Notes: a model not told the origin generated them from the letters alone. Shown: positions 1 to 11,372, counted from the first letter of the stretch. The stretch is 64,000 bases of DNA from Onchidella celtica (GCA_963931925.1 OZ007570.1:67336714-67400713); one strand, 5' to 3'. Translations and numbers: made by a program.

Positions 1-628
1 ATGCTGGCCTATCCCCTGTGCTCACCGAGGTGGCTCTTTGGCCCGTCCCCGACACCTACAAGAATAACATTACATTGGTATAATACCCTACCATTTCTAT
101 TCACTCCACCTCTCCTTACAACCCATGAAGCGTACACACAATAGTTCACCTTTCACTCACCAAACATCTTACGGTAACACACCTCCATCGGAGTACACAC
201 TACTCACTCGCGCTACAAATCCATGAACTCAACTTTCATCTATCGCTCATGGCGCACATTGCTATATCCAATATCAAGGACTTCCACATTCCTCACATAT
301 ACTTATTTACATCATGGTAATAGACGAATATAATATAATACATCAATCATAATTATCAATCAACGTTCTACCTACCAGTCATCACTTGAAAAAACACTCT
401 CATCCGTCTTCCGACTGCTCCCCTTATGTTCGCCCGCTGGGCTCTTACTAGCGTCCGTTCTCTTTGGACTATCTCTGTGCAGTGAACTGGTAATACAGCG
501 CTCTCGCCTCCTTCAGACACCCCACAACTCACAACATGCACGCTTTAACTTACTTGTCTACGTGCGTTAATTTTACTCTCCTCCTTTTCCACCGTAATTA
601 TTAACTATCGCTCACTCCACTCGTGACA
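1..628 (-). repeat. 3' LTR of the Gmr1-like element (partial)
   Basis: Bases 1-628 match 7921-8548 with about two mismatches and no indels. The right edge ends in GTGACA, the inverted form of the TGTCAC that opens the full copy. The remaining 566 bp lie before the window. Confidence 0.95.
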
Positions 629-646
629 TCATCCCCCACCCCAAAA
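629..646 (-). other. Polypurine tract of the Gmr1-like element
   Basis: On the minus strand a G-rich purine run (GGGGTGGGGGATGA) abuts the inner edge of the 3' LTR. This is where plus-strand DNA synthesis is primed in LTR elements. The call rests on position and composition. Confidence 0.7.
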
Positions 647-979
647 AAATTAATGCAATTAATTTCAAATCGCATCAAGATGACTGTCAACGAGTGAGCG
701 TGAGCAATACCTACATTAAATGACCTACCAATGCCCCTAGCACATAAAATACTGGAATCAGGGGAAAATATGGGGATCAATATGCCCTGCACTATGCATA
801 TATGTATCCCATCATCAATAGCTAACTAAACACAATACCTAATACAGAATCAAAAACCAATCAACCTATCAACCATTCTTCATATCATATTTATAATGTC
901 AATATTTTAAAGTCGGCTCATTCACACAGATCCTGTCAATGTTCCTGTCCTCCGATGTATAAGCTCCTGAACTCTTCCC

Positions 980-3601
980 CTAGGCTCGACTAAGGTAGTC
1001 GGCGATATGATTGCTGGTTCCTGGAATTGGTTGAATAACGAAGGTATACGGCTGCAAAGCCAATGCCCATCTAGACAAGCGTGGGCTGGACGAACGATTC
1101 TTTGACAAAAACGTTAGTGGCTTGTGGTCTGTCTGGATACAGAATTCTCGTCCCATGAGATAACGTCCTAATTTCTGGACGGACCACACAATGGCAAGAC
1201 ACTCCCGCTCTATCACAGAATACTTTCTTTCTCTCTGCAATAACTTCCTACTGACATAACATACAGGATGGAGACATTCGTTCTTCTCCTGTAGAAGACA
1301 AGCGCCGACACCAGAGTCCGACGCATCCGTTCTGAGGATAAAATTAGATCGAAAATCGGGTAATATCAGAATGGGTGACGATGATAATGCTGTCACCAAA
1401 TTATCAAATGCTGTCTGACATTCAGACGTCCACTGGACCTTATCGGGTTGTCCCTTCTTAGTAAGGTCAGTAAGAGAAGATGACAAGGAGGAAAAATTTG
1501 GAATGAACTTTCTGTAATAATTTAAAATTCCCACTAAGCTTCTGACTTGTTTCTTTGTTTTAGGGATTTGCAACCCTACTAACTTGTCAATTTTTGTTAC
1601 TTCAGGTCTCTGAACACCTCTACCCACGATATGTCCTAAGAATATTATCTCTGGACATGCCAAATCCATCTTTGCGGGTTTAGCAGTTAACCCAAAATGA
1701 CGTAATCGTTGAAAAATTACTGTTAGTGTCTGAATATGATCAGACCATGTCGACGTATGACATGCTATATCGTCAAAGAATGACACGACATTAGGTATGT
1801 CCTTCAACACCAGTCTCATCAATCGTGCAAACGTTGCTGGCGCGTTTACCAACCCAAATGGCATGACCTTAAATTGGAATAATCCAATGGGCGTTTGGAA
1901 CGCCGTGTATTGTTTAGACTCCTCAGTAAGAGGGATTTCCCAATAATCTTTCGTTAAATCTATCTTGGAAAACCACGTGGACCCGGCCAATGAAGCTATT
2001 AATTCCTCCTGAAACGGAATAGGCTCCCTATCGCCTACCGTAATAGTGTTCAATCTTCGAAAATCAATACAGAACCGCACCGATCCATCAAGTTTTTTCA
2101 CGAGGACGATGGGTGATGAATACGGCGATGTTGATGGTTCTATCACATCTAACTTCAACATTGACTCAACTTCCTTTATAACTCTATCTCTCGAAGAGAA
2201 AGGCAGCGGATAAGGTCTAAGAAATACTGGCTTATCCGAAGTCAACTTTATTTGGTGCTGGATCACCGTAGTGCGACCCGGCAAATCCGTAATAACATCC
2301 GGGAATGACGCTAACAGGGTCTTAAGTTCCCTACTCCTTGAACTCGTAAGGTCAGGGTTAATTTTTACGTTCCTGTAACCTTGTGTCGGAGTTAACTCCG
2401 GCAATTGAATTTGTAACTCTTCCTGCGCCTCGGTGTCGCTTACGTCACAGTCCAACTTGTCTACGACCCCCGTACAAGCAATAGAGAAGACACTCTCCTC
2501 TGGTTTCGTCTGTGCACACAGATACTCTGGTCTCTCATAAAATCTCTGTAGCATATTAACATGGAAAACCTTACTCGATCCATCAATGTGGATAGCGTAA
2601 TCTACCTTTGAAACAACTCGCTCAATAACATAAGGACCTTTCCATGTCATCAATAACTTATTATGGTCCGTAGGTAACAACAATAGGACCTTGTCTCCTG
2701 GCTTAAAAATTCTCAGTTTGGAACCTCTATCTTTATAGGCTTTTGCTCTTTTCGAAGCGATACCAGAAGCTTCTTCTGCTATAGTGCGCGCTGAAGATAA
2801 TCTTTCTCTTAAATCAACAAGATACTGAAACACTGAAATCTGCTCATCGTCTCCCGATGATGGCGACGTCATCATGTCCCGAAGAACATCAGTTGGACCC
2901 CTAGGACTACGACCATACATCATTTCAAACGGCGAGAATCCCGTTGACTCCTGCCGTACCTCTCTGTACGCGAATAATACTGCAGGGATATATCTATCCC
3001 AATCTTTAGGGCGATCAGCAGCTACCTTACGCAGCATCGACTTTAGCGTCGAGTTCAATCTCTCGCACATGCCATTAGCCTGCGGATGATAAGGGGTGGT
3101 AGTGATGGGTTGTATGCTGAATAAGCGAAACAATTCCTTCATCATCTCCGAAGTAAATTGCGCGCCCCTATCAGACAAAATTTGTTCTGGTATTCCTACC
3201 CTAGCGAAAATTGCAAACAACGCTTCCGCGACTGCCTCAGACGTTATGGTCCGAAGAGGAACCGCCTCTGGCCATCTCGTAGCATTACATATGACCGTTA
3301 AGAAAAATCGATTCCCCCTATCGGTAGCTGGGTGAATGGGGCCAACAAGGTCTATCGAAACCTTTTTAAACGGTTCCGAAACCGTGGGGATCTTTTGAAG
3401 AGGAGCCTGGGGTGTACGACCCTTATGCGTCGTCTTTTGGCACGCACTGCATGTCTTACAATACACTTGTACATCCCTGTGGATGGATGGCCAGTAAAAA
3501 TTTTTAAGAACCCTTTCTTTGGTTCTAGCTATTCCCATATGACCCGCTAATGGGACATCATGTGCCAAATGCAATACTGTTGCGATCAGCAACGCTGGCA
3601 C
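980..3601 (-). CDS. pol: Gypsy pol ORF with integrase before reverse transcriptase/RNase H
   Basis: An 873-residue open frame. The N-terminal third is integrase: an HHCC zinc domain (CKTCSACQK), then a DD35E core with SIDLVGP, LSDRGAQFTS and a Glu within YHPQANGMCERLN. The C-terminal part is reverse transcriptase (VLVKKLDGSVRFCIDFRRLN, SKIDLTKDYW, MPFGLVNAPATF, FFDDIA), followed by an RNase H-like domain (LRTDASDSGVGACLLQ, ending at IADYLSRA). Most Gypsy elements carry RT-RH-INT. The INT-RT-RH order within one continuous frame marks a Gmr1-like element. The domain calls are certain from motifs; the clade name comes from family knowledge. Confidence 0.92.
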   Translation of the reverse strand: MPALLIATVLHLAHDVPLAGHMGIARTKERVLKNFYWPSIHRDVQVYCKTCSACQKTTHKGRTPQAPLQKIPTVSEPFKKVSIDLVGPIHPATDRGNRFFLTVICNATRWPEAVPLRTITSEAVAEALFAIFARVGIPEQILSDRGAQFTSEMMKELFRLFSIQPITTTPYHPQANGMCERLNSTLKSMLRKVAADRPKDWDRYIPAVLFAYREVRQESTGFSPFEMMYGRSPRGPTDVLRDMMTSPSSGDDEQISVFQYLVDLRERLSSARTIAEEASGIASKRAKAYKDRGSKLRIFKPGDKVLLLLPTDHNKLLMTWKGPYVIERVVSKVDYAIHIDGSSKVFHVNMLQRFYERPEYLCAQTKPEESVFSIACTGVVDKLDCDVSDTEAQEELQIQLPELTPTQGYRNVKINPDLTSSRSRELKTLLASFPDVITDLPGRTTVIQHQIKLTSDKPVFLRPYPLPFSSRDRVIKEVESMLKLDVIEPSTSPYSSPIVLVKKLDGSVRFCIDFRRLNTITVGDREPIPFQEELIASLAGSTWFSKIDLTKDYWEIPLTEESKQYTAFQTPIGLFQFKVMPFGLVNAPATFARLMRLVLKDIPNVVSFFDDIACHTSTWSDHIQTLTVIFQRLRHFGLTAKPAKMDLACPEIIFLGHIVGRGVQRPEVTKIDKLVGLQIPKTKKQVRSLVGILNYYRKFIPNFSSLSSSLTDLTKKGQPDKVQWTSECQTAFDNLVTALSSSPILILPDFRSNFILRTDASDSGVGACLLQEKNECLHPVCYVSRKLLQRERKYSVIERECLAIVWSVQKLGRYLMGREFCIQTDHKPLTFLSKNRSSSPRLSRWALALQPYTFVIQPIPGTSNHIADYLSRA

Positions 3602-3607
3602 AACGAC

Positions 3608-4145
3608 CTACTTTAAAATGGAGGCCACCGTTACATACTTACGGAACAGAATGCCCGCCTGAATAACAAAGGACGACCACCCGTTCTTATATTTCCTTGT
3701 TTTCTCCGTTCGCGCCTCGTCAAAACATGGACTCAATGATGGATCCTCCTTCTGTAATGTCGCCAAGCGCCCTGGTGTGATATCCAGGTTGACCGCTGGC
3801 GTTGCCAAAGGTCTAATTTTACCCTTATCACCTACCTGTCGACGTGTCTCGACTGCGGCACAAAAGTCAATACCTTTTGATTGTGGCCATGCCTGCACAT
3901 TCTCCTCGGAAGGGGAACCTACCCGAGATACATTACCAATGATGAGCTGGGCGCCTGGAAAGCAACCAACGACTGCTTCGACTTCCCCGCTAAGGAAAGG
4001 CGTATCTATCACTATCTTTGCCATGGGTAATTTTTCTATGGCCCCTGAAAATTGGATGCACGGGACAGTCTCACCTGTAAGCTGTGAATCCCGAATGCAG
4101 TCCCTATGCACTCCCACAACGGTAGATCCTGTATCTCGTAAAACC
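3608..4145 (-). pseudogene. Retropepsin-like aspartic protease region of the Gmr1-like element
   Basis: The segment between gag and integrase carries the retropepsin signature (DTGS) near its start and a hydrophobic stretch resembling the second half of the fold (AQLIIGNV). A protease between gag and integrase fits the inferred PR-INT-RT-RH order. The rest of the segment probably links protease to integrase. It belongs to a broken retroelement and is treated as a fossil part. Confidence 0.7.
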
Positions 4146-5572
4146 TAGACCGGTTCGTCCCCAACAAACCCCGGATAAACCCTAAGACCACCTCCTGTAT
4201 GACATGAATTTATAACGGGGATCTTTCTCCCACAAGGTAAAACACCGGAAGATAGTAACTTCTCACAACTGGGACACTTAGAATACTGTCCGCCCCCGTT
4301 GTCCGATGTAACACACGCAGCCGCATGATGAAATTTATTAGGGGAACATGGACTGGAGCTACTGTCCACGTTCGCCGCTATCCTACCTGCAGGGCCATTC
4401 ACGCTGATGTGATCTGCTCTTCCGCAGTTCCAACACTTCGCGACCCTACAATCGCGTGAAAAATGCCCCACGCGTCCGAAAGTCCAACATTCCGCTCCCT
4501 GTGCTCCGCTAGACCTGGGTCCCCGTGACCCATCGCGACCGGAACTAAAGTCCCTATGCCGTCGGTCATCGGCAAAGGTCACAAATCGCCCCCGGCCATT
4601 ACCGCGACCTAGCCCTCCTGCTCGGTCAAACTTACCGGATCCATATGCAGGTGATTGGTGATAGCCCCTACGCTGCCCCTGGGCTTGCCCACTATAGGCA
4701 CCACGCTGACGCGACCTGTCTTTATGTCCTGTCGGCGACCCCTCAACAACGGCGACGTACCCAGCATCCTGGACGTACGCCCTCGCCACTGGTTTGGACG
4801 GATGTGCCGTACGATATGCTTCCGCCAACTTAGACGCCTCCTGCACCGTCGCGGGTTCGTTTTCTTTCAGGAAAGCCACCAGATCTTTATGGCACGACGC
4901 GTACAGCTGGTCACGGATTATTAGGTCTTTTAATTTAGTAAAATCCGCGCCAACATGCGCCAAGTCTACCCAGTTCGCGAAATATTCCGTCAATCTCGCG
5001 ACGAAGGCAGCAAAGTCCTCCCTGGTATCCGCACGTGCTCGCCTAAACTGCTCCCGGAAATATTCCTCGGTACGCGCAAATCGGCGAAGCAGCAAAGCCT
5101 TCAGCTTATCGTAATCTTGCACGTCTTCGCGCTGTAGCTCTTTAAAGTAGGTTAACGCTCGCCCCTGCAATAGAGACGCCAGGTACGTGGACCATAATTC
5201 CTTATTTTCCCCCCATTGCAATTGTGCGTTCAGTTCGAACCTGTAAAGGAAGGCGTCTATGTCGTCCTTCCGGTCGTCGAACGTAGGCAGCTTAATTCTA
5301 ACACCACTTTTGTTTTGCCCCTGCCGCTCAACTGTTTCTGTTGGCGCCTTCTTCTTGATTTCCAACTCCGCGATTCTTACTCGCGTCTCTCTCTCCTGCT
5401 GCTCAGCTTCTAACTCCTTTAACTTTAACTCCCTCTCCTGCTCCTCTCGCTCTCTATCCTTAGCACGCTCATCGCGCAATTCTGCCTGCTGCTCTTTAAT
5501 CCAGCTGCGCAGCTCCTCTCCCTCAAGGCCAAGTTCCGTACCCAATTTCATGAGCTCACGGAGATCCGCCAT
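4145..5572 (-). CDS. gag: Gag of the Gmr1-like element
   Basis: A 475-residue ORF beginning MADLRELMKLGTELGLEGEE. Residues about 20-75 form a highly charged Glu/Arg/Lys coiled coil. Residues about 90-240 look like a capsid domain of the SCAN/retroviral type (KLPTFDDRKDDIDAFLYRF, then helices with LLQGRALTYFKEL and LLLRRF). The C-terminal third is Arg/Gly-rich with zinc-knuckle cysteines (AKCWNCGRADHIS). This build is common in large Gypsy-type gag proteins of invertebrates. The ATG at 5572 gives the full coiled coil. Confidence 0.85.
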   Translation of the reverse strand: MADLRELMKLGTELGLEGEELRSWIKEQQAELRDERAKDREREEQERELKLKELEAEQQERETRVRIAELEIKKKAPTETVERQGQNKSGVRIKLPTFDDRKDDIDAFLYRFELNAQLQWGENKELWSTYLASLLQGRALTYFKELQREDVQDYDKLKALLLRRFARTEEYFREQFRRARADTREDFAAFVARLTEYFANWVDLAHVGADFTKLKDLIIRDQLYASCHKDLVAFLKENEPATVQEASKLAEAYRTAHPSKPVARAYVQDAGYVAVVEGSPTGHKDRSRQRGAYSGQAQGQRRGYHQSPAYGSGKFDRAGGLGRGNGRGRFVTFADDRRHRDFSSGRDGSRGPRSSGAQGAECWTFGRVGHFSRDCRVAKCWNCGRADHISVNGPAGRIAANVDSSSSPCSPNKFHHAAACVTSDNGGGQYSKCPSCEKLLSSGVLPCGRKIPVINSCHTGGGLRVYPGFVGDEPV

Positions 5573-5764
5573 TTCACAGATTTATGGTTATGGTATGTAT
5601 TATGTAAAAGACTATCCTGTCGGTATGATTACTAACGACACGACTAGAGACCTGAGATCACACCAGATATAACAACAGCCAATTGGCTCAAATACAATTC
5701 AGAAACTTACCTACTGAACATTTTACAGCATACTCTCTCTAACTAATTCTATGTTTATAAAATG

Positions 5765-5776
5765 TATAGCACTATT
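5765..5776 (+). repeat. Target-site duplication of the LINE (left copy)
   Basis: TATAGCACTATT, repeated exactly at 6602-6613. Confidence 0.85.
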
Positions 5777-6601
5777 GCTCTCCTCTGGAGCAAGTGGGAA
5801 AATTCTGCTACCTAGGCTCAACCATCAGTGGTAGCACAGACATAACAACTGAAATAAATGCCAGAATAGGAAAGGCGGCCACAGCTTTTGGCAAACTCTC
5901 AAAAAGGGTGTGGAACAATAGCAAGCTGACCATCAAAACAAAGGTACTCGTGTACCAAACTTGCGTCCTAAGCACCCTGCTGTATGGCTCAGAGACATGG
6001 GCCACCTACTCCAAACATGAAAGATCCCTCAACTCCTTCCACCTGCGCTGCCTACGCAAAATTCTCAAGATCAAGTGGCAAGACAGGATCTCAAATATCG
6101 AAGTTCTGAGCCGAGCCAACATTCCATCAACTCAGGCTCTCCTAGGCAAAAAAAGACTGCGGTGGCTTGGACATCTCCACCGTATGGAAAATGATCGCAT
6201 CCCCAGACAAATTCTCTACGGGGAACTTGCTACTGGCAACCGACCCAGAGGTAGGCCACATCTGCGATTCAAAGACACTTGCAAGGTCACGATGAAAGCA
6301 TTCAACATCGACCCCAATGAATGGGAGAACCTTGCAAGTGATCGAAGCAGATGGAGACAAAAATTGCGCAGTGGCACGCTCGCAATAGACTTCAAGGCAA
6401 AAGAAACATACCTGACAAAACGACAGAGGCGGAATGAAAACACTCGCCAAAGTGAACCCAAAAGACTGACCTGCAATCACTGCCATCGCACTCTCGGGTC
6501 AAACATTGGTAGAATAAGCCACGAGAGAAGCTGTCAGTCAAAGTGAAAGTGAATATTCTAGCTGCTAAGACCGTCTGTAAAGACGCTAAAGGCCATATAT
6601 A
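5777..6601 (+). mobile_element. 5'-truncated LINE 3' end inserted in the Gypsy leader
   Basis: The insertion lies opposite to the host element. Its ORF at 5794-6546 (250 aa) holds the end of a reverse transcriptase: the thumb region (LGSTISGSTDITTEINARIG), the conserved LLYGSETW and FHLRCLRKILKIKWQDR blocks, and a terminal C2H2-like finger (CNHCHRTLGSNIGRISHERS). It is closely similar in layout to the C-terminus of the intact LINE ORF at 38149-41376, so it is the same broad group. It ends in an AT-dinucleotide tail. A 12-bp target-site duplication, TATAGCACTATT, lies at 5765-5776 and 6602-6613, so the insertion arose by LINE target-primed transposition. Confidence 0.9.
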
Positions 6602-6613
6602 TATAGCACTATT

Positions 6614-7340
6614 AATAACAAAAGAGAATAGAAAAGACAAAAATGAGGAAATTCAGAAGAAAGACCACAATGACATCAAGGACAACGAACCAGACTAGGA
6701 CAAAGACTTCTAAAAAAAAATATAATGGGAAAAAAATTGCAACCTAACTCCGCCGATTACACTACAAGGTACGAACAAGAACAGAGCCTGAAAAAAAGAA
6801 CGTATCTACAGATAGGTAAGAGAGGGACAAGAGAAACGTCTTCCTAAAACAACGAGGAAGATGGAACGCCACAATCTAAACAAAAATACAGGTCCCTACA
6901 GAACTGTTCACTGTGATGAACGAAGTTCCAAGTTTCCCACACCTTTTTTTTTAAAGGATAAACTAGGTTCAACACAGCAAACGAAAACAGCAAAAACAGA
7001 GAAAAAGACAGATTAAAGGAACAGCCCACAATCCAGGGCACAAAAATTTTGACTTTTACTTAACTTTCACTCAGCGTTTTATTTAACTTGACGTATGCCG
7101 GAGCTCTGGCTGCTTGTCTCCTCAGGCTGGCACACACACTCTCTGCAGAAATTTAAGTACACATTAATACCTATTCATAAAAATACATACATCAATACAT
7201 ATTCATAAATATACATAAATCATATCATCATGAAATTCCCATTCATCCCACGAACAAGGACAACAGCACGAATTCCTAGCACAACAGAAAAATAACAAGA
7301 TATAACGAATACACAATGTCAAAATGACCACAGGTAAACA
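6614..7340 (-). other. Leader of the Gmr1-like element
   Basis: AT-rich, with no convincing coding frame. It lies between the primer-binding site and the LINE insertion; the rest of the leader is 5573-5764. Short open frames here have no recognisable content. Confidence 0.6.
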
Positions 7341-7353
7341 GGACGAGCCCCCA
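7341..7353 (-). other. Primer-binding site, tRNA-Pro type
   Basis: On the minus strand this reads TGGGGGCTCGTCC, one base inside the LTR edge. The 13 bases equal the start of the proline-tRNA primer site known from murine gammaretroviruses. The match and its position fix the LTR boundary. Confidence 0.8.
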
Positions 7354-7354
7354 A

Positions 7355-8548
7355 TGTCACAAATCCCAGACTGGGAGATGTAATAAGTTATGACAGGACA
7401 ACAATCACGAACGAACAAGTTTAACACTTAACAGAACAACCCATCAGACTCACACATTTATTAAACATAATTATACAGATAATAGCGCAATTACATACAT
7501 TATATTATTGAAATTAACTGCCGTACAACGGCCTTATTCTCACATGCACTCTTCCTCGGATCCACAACCCGGTAGTTACTTCCTAAAGGCACTTCGGCCT
7601 CAGCCTCTCCCCTCAGGGTCTTAATAGCACATTAATAATTCACTGGCACCGCAGTCTCTCAATATCACCTTCCTTTTGTCATACACCTTAGCATTCCACT
7701 AGCACCTCAGCAGGGCAATAGCACATTATCGTTTCAATAGCCCATCAACATGGCAATAGTACATTATCATTTCAATAGCCCATCAACATGGCAATAGTAC
7801 ATTATCACATTCACGCTCATATCTACGTCCCTGTCCGTGGCCAGACTGCCACGACTTTATGTGCCTCTACTGTCCTGCACCGACAGCCTCACTCTTGGCC
7901 TATGTGTGGCCCCCGGCCCTATGCTGGCCTATCCCCTGTGCTCACCGAGGTGGCTCTTTGGCCCGTCCCCGACACCTACAAGAATAACATTACATTGGTA
8001 TAATACCCTACCATTTCTATTCACTCCACCTCTCCTTACAACCCATGAAGCGTACACACAATAGTTCACCTTTCACTCACCAAACATCTTACGGTAACAC
8101 ACCTCCATCGGAGTACACACTACTCACTCGCGCTACAAATCCATGAACTCAACTTTCATCTATCGCTCATGGCGCACATTGCTATATCCAATATCAAGGA
8201 CTTCCACATTCCTCACATATACTTATTTACATCATGGTAATAGACGAATATAATATAATACATCAATCATAATTATCAATCAACGTTCTACCTACCAGTC
8301 ATCACTTGAAAAAACACTCTCATCCGTCTTCCGACTGCTCCCCTTATGTTCGCCCGCTGGGCTCTTACTAGCGTCCGTTCTCTTTGGACTATCTCTGTGC
8401 AGTGAACTGGTAATACAGCGCTCTCGCCTCCTTCAGACACCCCACAACTCACAACATGCACGCTTTAACTTACTTGTCTACGTGCGTTAATTTTACTCTC
8501 CTCCTTTCCCCCCGTAATTATTAACTATCGCTCACTCCACTCGTGACA
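7355..8548 (-). repeat. 5' LTR of the Gmr1-like element, 1194 bp
   Basis: On the plus strand it opens with TGTCAC and closes with GTGACA, a perfect 6-bp terminal inverted repeat of TG...CA form. The last 628 bp equal the start of the window. A minus-strand AATAAA near 7457 could serve as a polyadenylation signal. Confidence 0.9.
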
Positions 8549-10904
8549 CAGACCCCTAACGAAAACTTCTTCAATGGTGGTATCTTCCCCATACGCGGTG
8601 GCCTATATTTTTTTTCTTTAATTTCTATGTTCATTGTTCTTCGTATTCTATTGCTGTTTCATTATTTATTTTGCCGTTCCATTGGTCGTAAAGGTCCGTT
8701 CCTGGTGTTCGTTGAGCTTTATTCTTTATCAACTTGTCAGTCTTGTTGGAAAATGTCCTTATGCATAGCTGTCAGAGCTTGTCGCATATTAATGTTAAAC
8801 AGAGAGAGAGAGCGGGGAGTGAGAGGGAGTAGAAGCGAGAGCAACAGAGAAAGAAAGAGAGAGAGAGTAAGGAGAAATTTGATGAAAACTGTGCGATAAA
8901 ATGTCCGAATGAAAGAGAAATGAGACAGTAAGACAATGTGAGAGATAAGTAGTTTGTCTTACATACAGCAACGAAGAAAGTTTGCAAGACGTCCGATCTG
9001 CATGAAGGAAACCCACAAAAGTTTGGTAAATCAAGCAGATTTAACCATTTATTTTTATTTCATTTCGCCTGTGTCTTCATAATACATTATAGAAAATAGG
9101 CGGTGCAGTCCGCTTGGGAGTGGATTTAGTTTGATTGGGATGTAGATGAGGGGTGGGGTGTGCGAGGTTTAAAGTGTTGATTGCGATGAAGGAGAAAATT
9201 AAATGATGAGATAGAGAGACAGAAATGATGGGATAGAGAGAACGTGTGAATGAAGCATTAAATTTACCCGTCAGAGAGTAAGAGCGGTCATGGAGAATCT
9301 GAAACTTGAGGAAGTTCCCAATTGAATAAAATGTATTAAAACCCAGCATGGCGTTACAAAAGTGTTTTTTCTTCAGTATGAGTTAAGTTACTTCACTGAA
9401 GTAGAATAACTTTGCTGTGTTGTTTCTGTGTTTATCCACACACTATTTTTGTTTGTTTGATTCTGTTTCCTCCTCTATTCCCATTTCTGATCACTTTATC
9501 ATTTGAAGTGTGCAGCTTTTTTTGGCAAATTTCTGTGGCTGAAAAAAAATGAAATATTCAGTGTCCTTCCACTGAGGGAAAACTTTTTTTAAACAGAAAA
9601 TCCATTTTTTTTCTATCATACTTGTGTTTTGTTTTTGTTTACTATTTTGTTTTATTACTTTGTTTTTATTTTGTCATCACAGAGACATAATTAATCATTG
9701 TAAAACACAGTGTCAATGTGACTATCAAGATCAATGTGTATTTGCCATTGCGGCGTGATCGTGATGTCAATTACACATTTAAAAACACCACAAAAGCATT
9801 GTCAGTTTGGCACTACGAGATTTATTTTAAAATGATCATTGTGAAATAAAAACAACAAATTTTGAAAAGTTAAGTTCAAAGAAATACGCCAAAACAAGGG
9901 CAGCATCAGTATTTTAACAATATCATGAGCTTATAAGAAGTGCGATATGCATGTATTTATATGACACAAAAATTATAATAGGGCACACCGAAGATTAGAA
10001 AAATTTACAAACTACGTTAAATTCAATGTTAAAGCAAGTTATTGTCGCCTGGGCACAAAGCCAAATAAGAGAAAATAGTTGTTGAGCTTTTCACTGTTCA
10101 GACAAAGCTCACTTGATAAAATGCAACGGTCCACTATCAACAGCCTATTGTTGATGATACTGTGGTGAAAAAAAAAATGAGCTCTTTCTTTAATATAGTG
10201 AGTAAACCACAATTAAAAAAAAACAATCTGAAAATTAATTTAAACTGACATGTCAATGACGTCTATTGTTCAACATAATGTAATTCAGTATTCCAAGACT
10301 GATTACCAAGTAAGGCCTATTGCCCTTGAGAGAGCTCGGGCCTACACTGGAGTTCATTGTGAGTTCAAGGTTAAAGAAATGACATGATAGAGATGAACTA
10401 ATGGTACTACATGTTTCAAAGTCCTTCTTTCCGAATTGAACAATATCTGATCTTGTTGACATCACAGATAATAAAACTCAAGAAATGTCAAAATGATTTT
10501 AGAGGAAATTGCTCGGCGGCTGTTTGAAAGTCTAAAATTACGTTCAAAAGACTTGCCTATGTCAGCTGGACAGCCTTGAAAACGCACGTTCAACTTACCA
10601 CAGAATATAAACAGAATTTTTTTTGTCACATGTGATTTGCAATGATACAATCTGAAACCCAAATGACATGCATAACTATACACTTTTATGTGGATGTTGT
10701 ATGAGAAAGTCTCATGACACAAATCGGTGTGGCAGATAAGGATCTATCATTGTTAGAGTATGTTACATGCACTGTTCCATTTTGCAGTTACTTATCACAC
10801 ACAGTTTTCTACTTACGTTAAGTAAAGATACATGAAAATATTGATGAGTCAAATTTTGCCAGTAAAGTGGATACATTCTTGGGGCCGGAATATATGTGAA
10901 AGAC
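8549..10904. other. AT-rich intergenic DNA, no gene recognised
   Basis: About 2.3 kb without a coding frame I recognise. A GA-rich simple repeat runs from about 8798 to 8870, and T/A-rich homopolymers are common near 9540-9660 and 10150-10215. Nothing else stands out. Confidence 0.6.
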
Positions 10905-11372
10905 GTGTGTAAAGGATATTTGTGGAAGACATGTGTAAAGGGTATTTGTGGAAGACATGTGTAAAGGGTATTTGTGGAAGACATGTGTAAAGGGTATTTG
11001 AGGAAGACATGTGTAAAGGATATTTGTGGAAGACGTGCATATTGTGTAAAGAATATTTGTAGAAAGCCTGTGTAAAGGATATTTGAGGAAGACATGTATA
11101 AATGGTATTTGTGGAGGACATGTGTAAAGGATATTTGTGGAAGACATGTGTAAAGGGTATTTGTGGAAGACATGCGTAAAGGATATTTGTGGAAGATATG
11201 TGTAAAGGATATTAGTGCAAGACATGTGTAAAGGATATTTGTGCAAGACATGTGAAAAGGATATTTGTGCAAGAAGTGTAAAGGATATTTGTGGGAGGCA
11301 TGTGTAAAGGATATTTGTGGAAGACATGTGTAAAGGATATTAATTTGTGGAAGACATGTGTAAACGATATTT
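10905..11372. repeat. 26-bp minisatellite, left block
   Basis: Tandem units of about 26 bp, with 24-bp variants, built around GTGTAAAGGATATTTGTGG followed by AAGACAT. The array breaks off at 11372, where a DNA transposon is inserted, and resumes at 14028 with the next bases of the unit. The minus strand of the unit has no stop triplet in any frame, so long meaningless ORFs appear here. Confidence 0.95.

Larger units (their letters stand above)
1..8548 (-). mobile_element. Gmr1-like Gypsy LTR retrotransposon, left end outside window
   Basis: A complete internal region lies between two LTR copies offset by exactly 7920 bp. Read on the minus strand the order is 5' LTR (7355-8548), primer-binding site, long leader, gag, protease, then a pol ORF with integrase ahead of reverse transcriptase and RNase H. 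That order is the hallmark of Gmr1-like elements in the Gypsy superfamily. About 566 bp of the 3' LTR lie beyond the window start, so the whole element is about 9.1 kb, including a LINE insertion of about 0.8 kb. The LTR copies differ at only about two sites over 628 compared bases, so the insertion is recent. The coding part is broken: besides the LINE there are roughly two interruptions. Confidence 0.9.
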
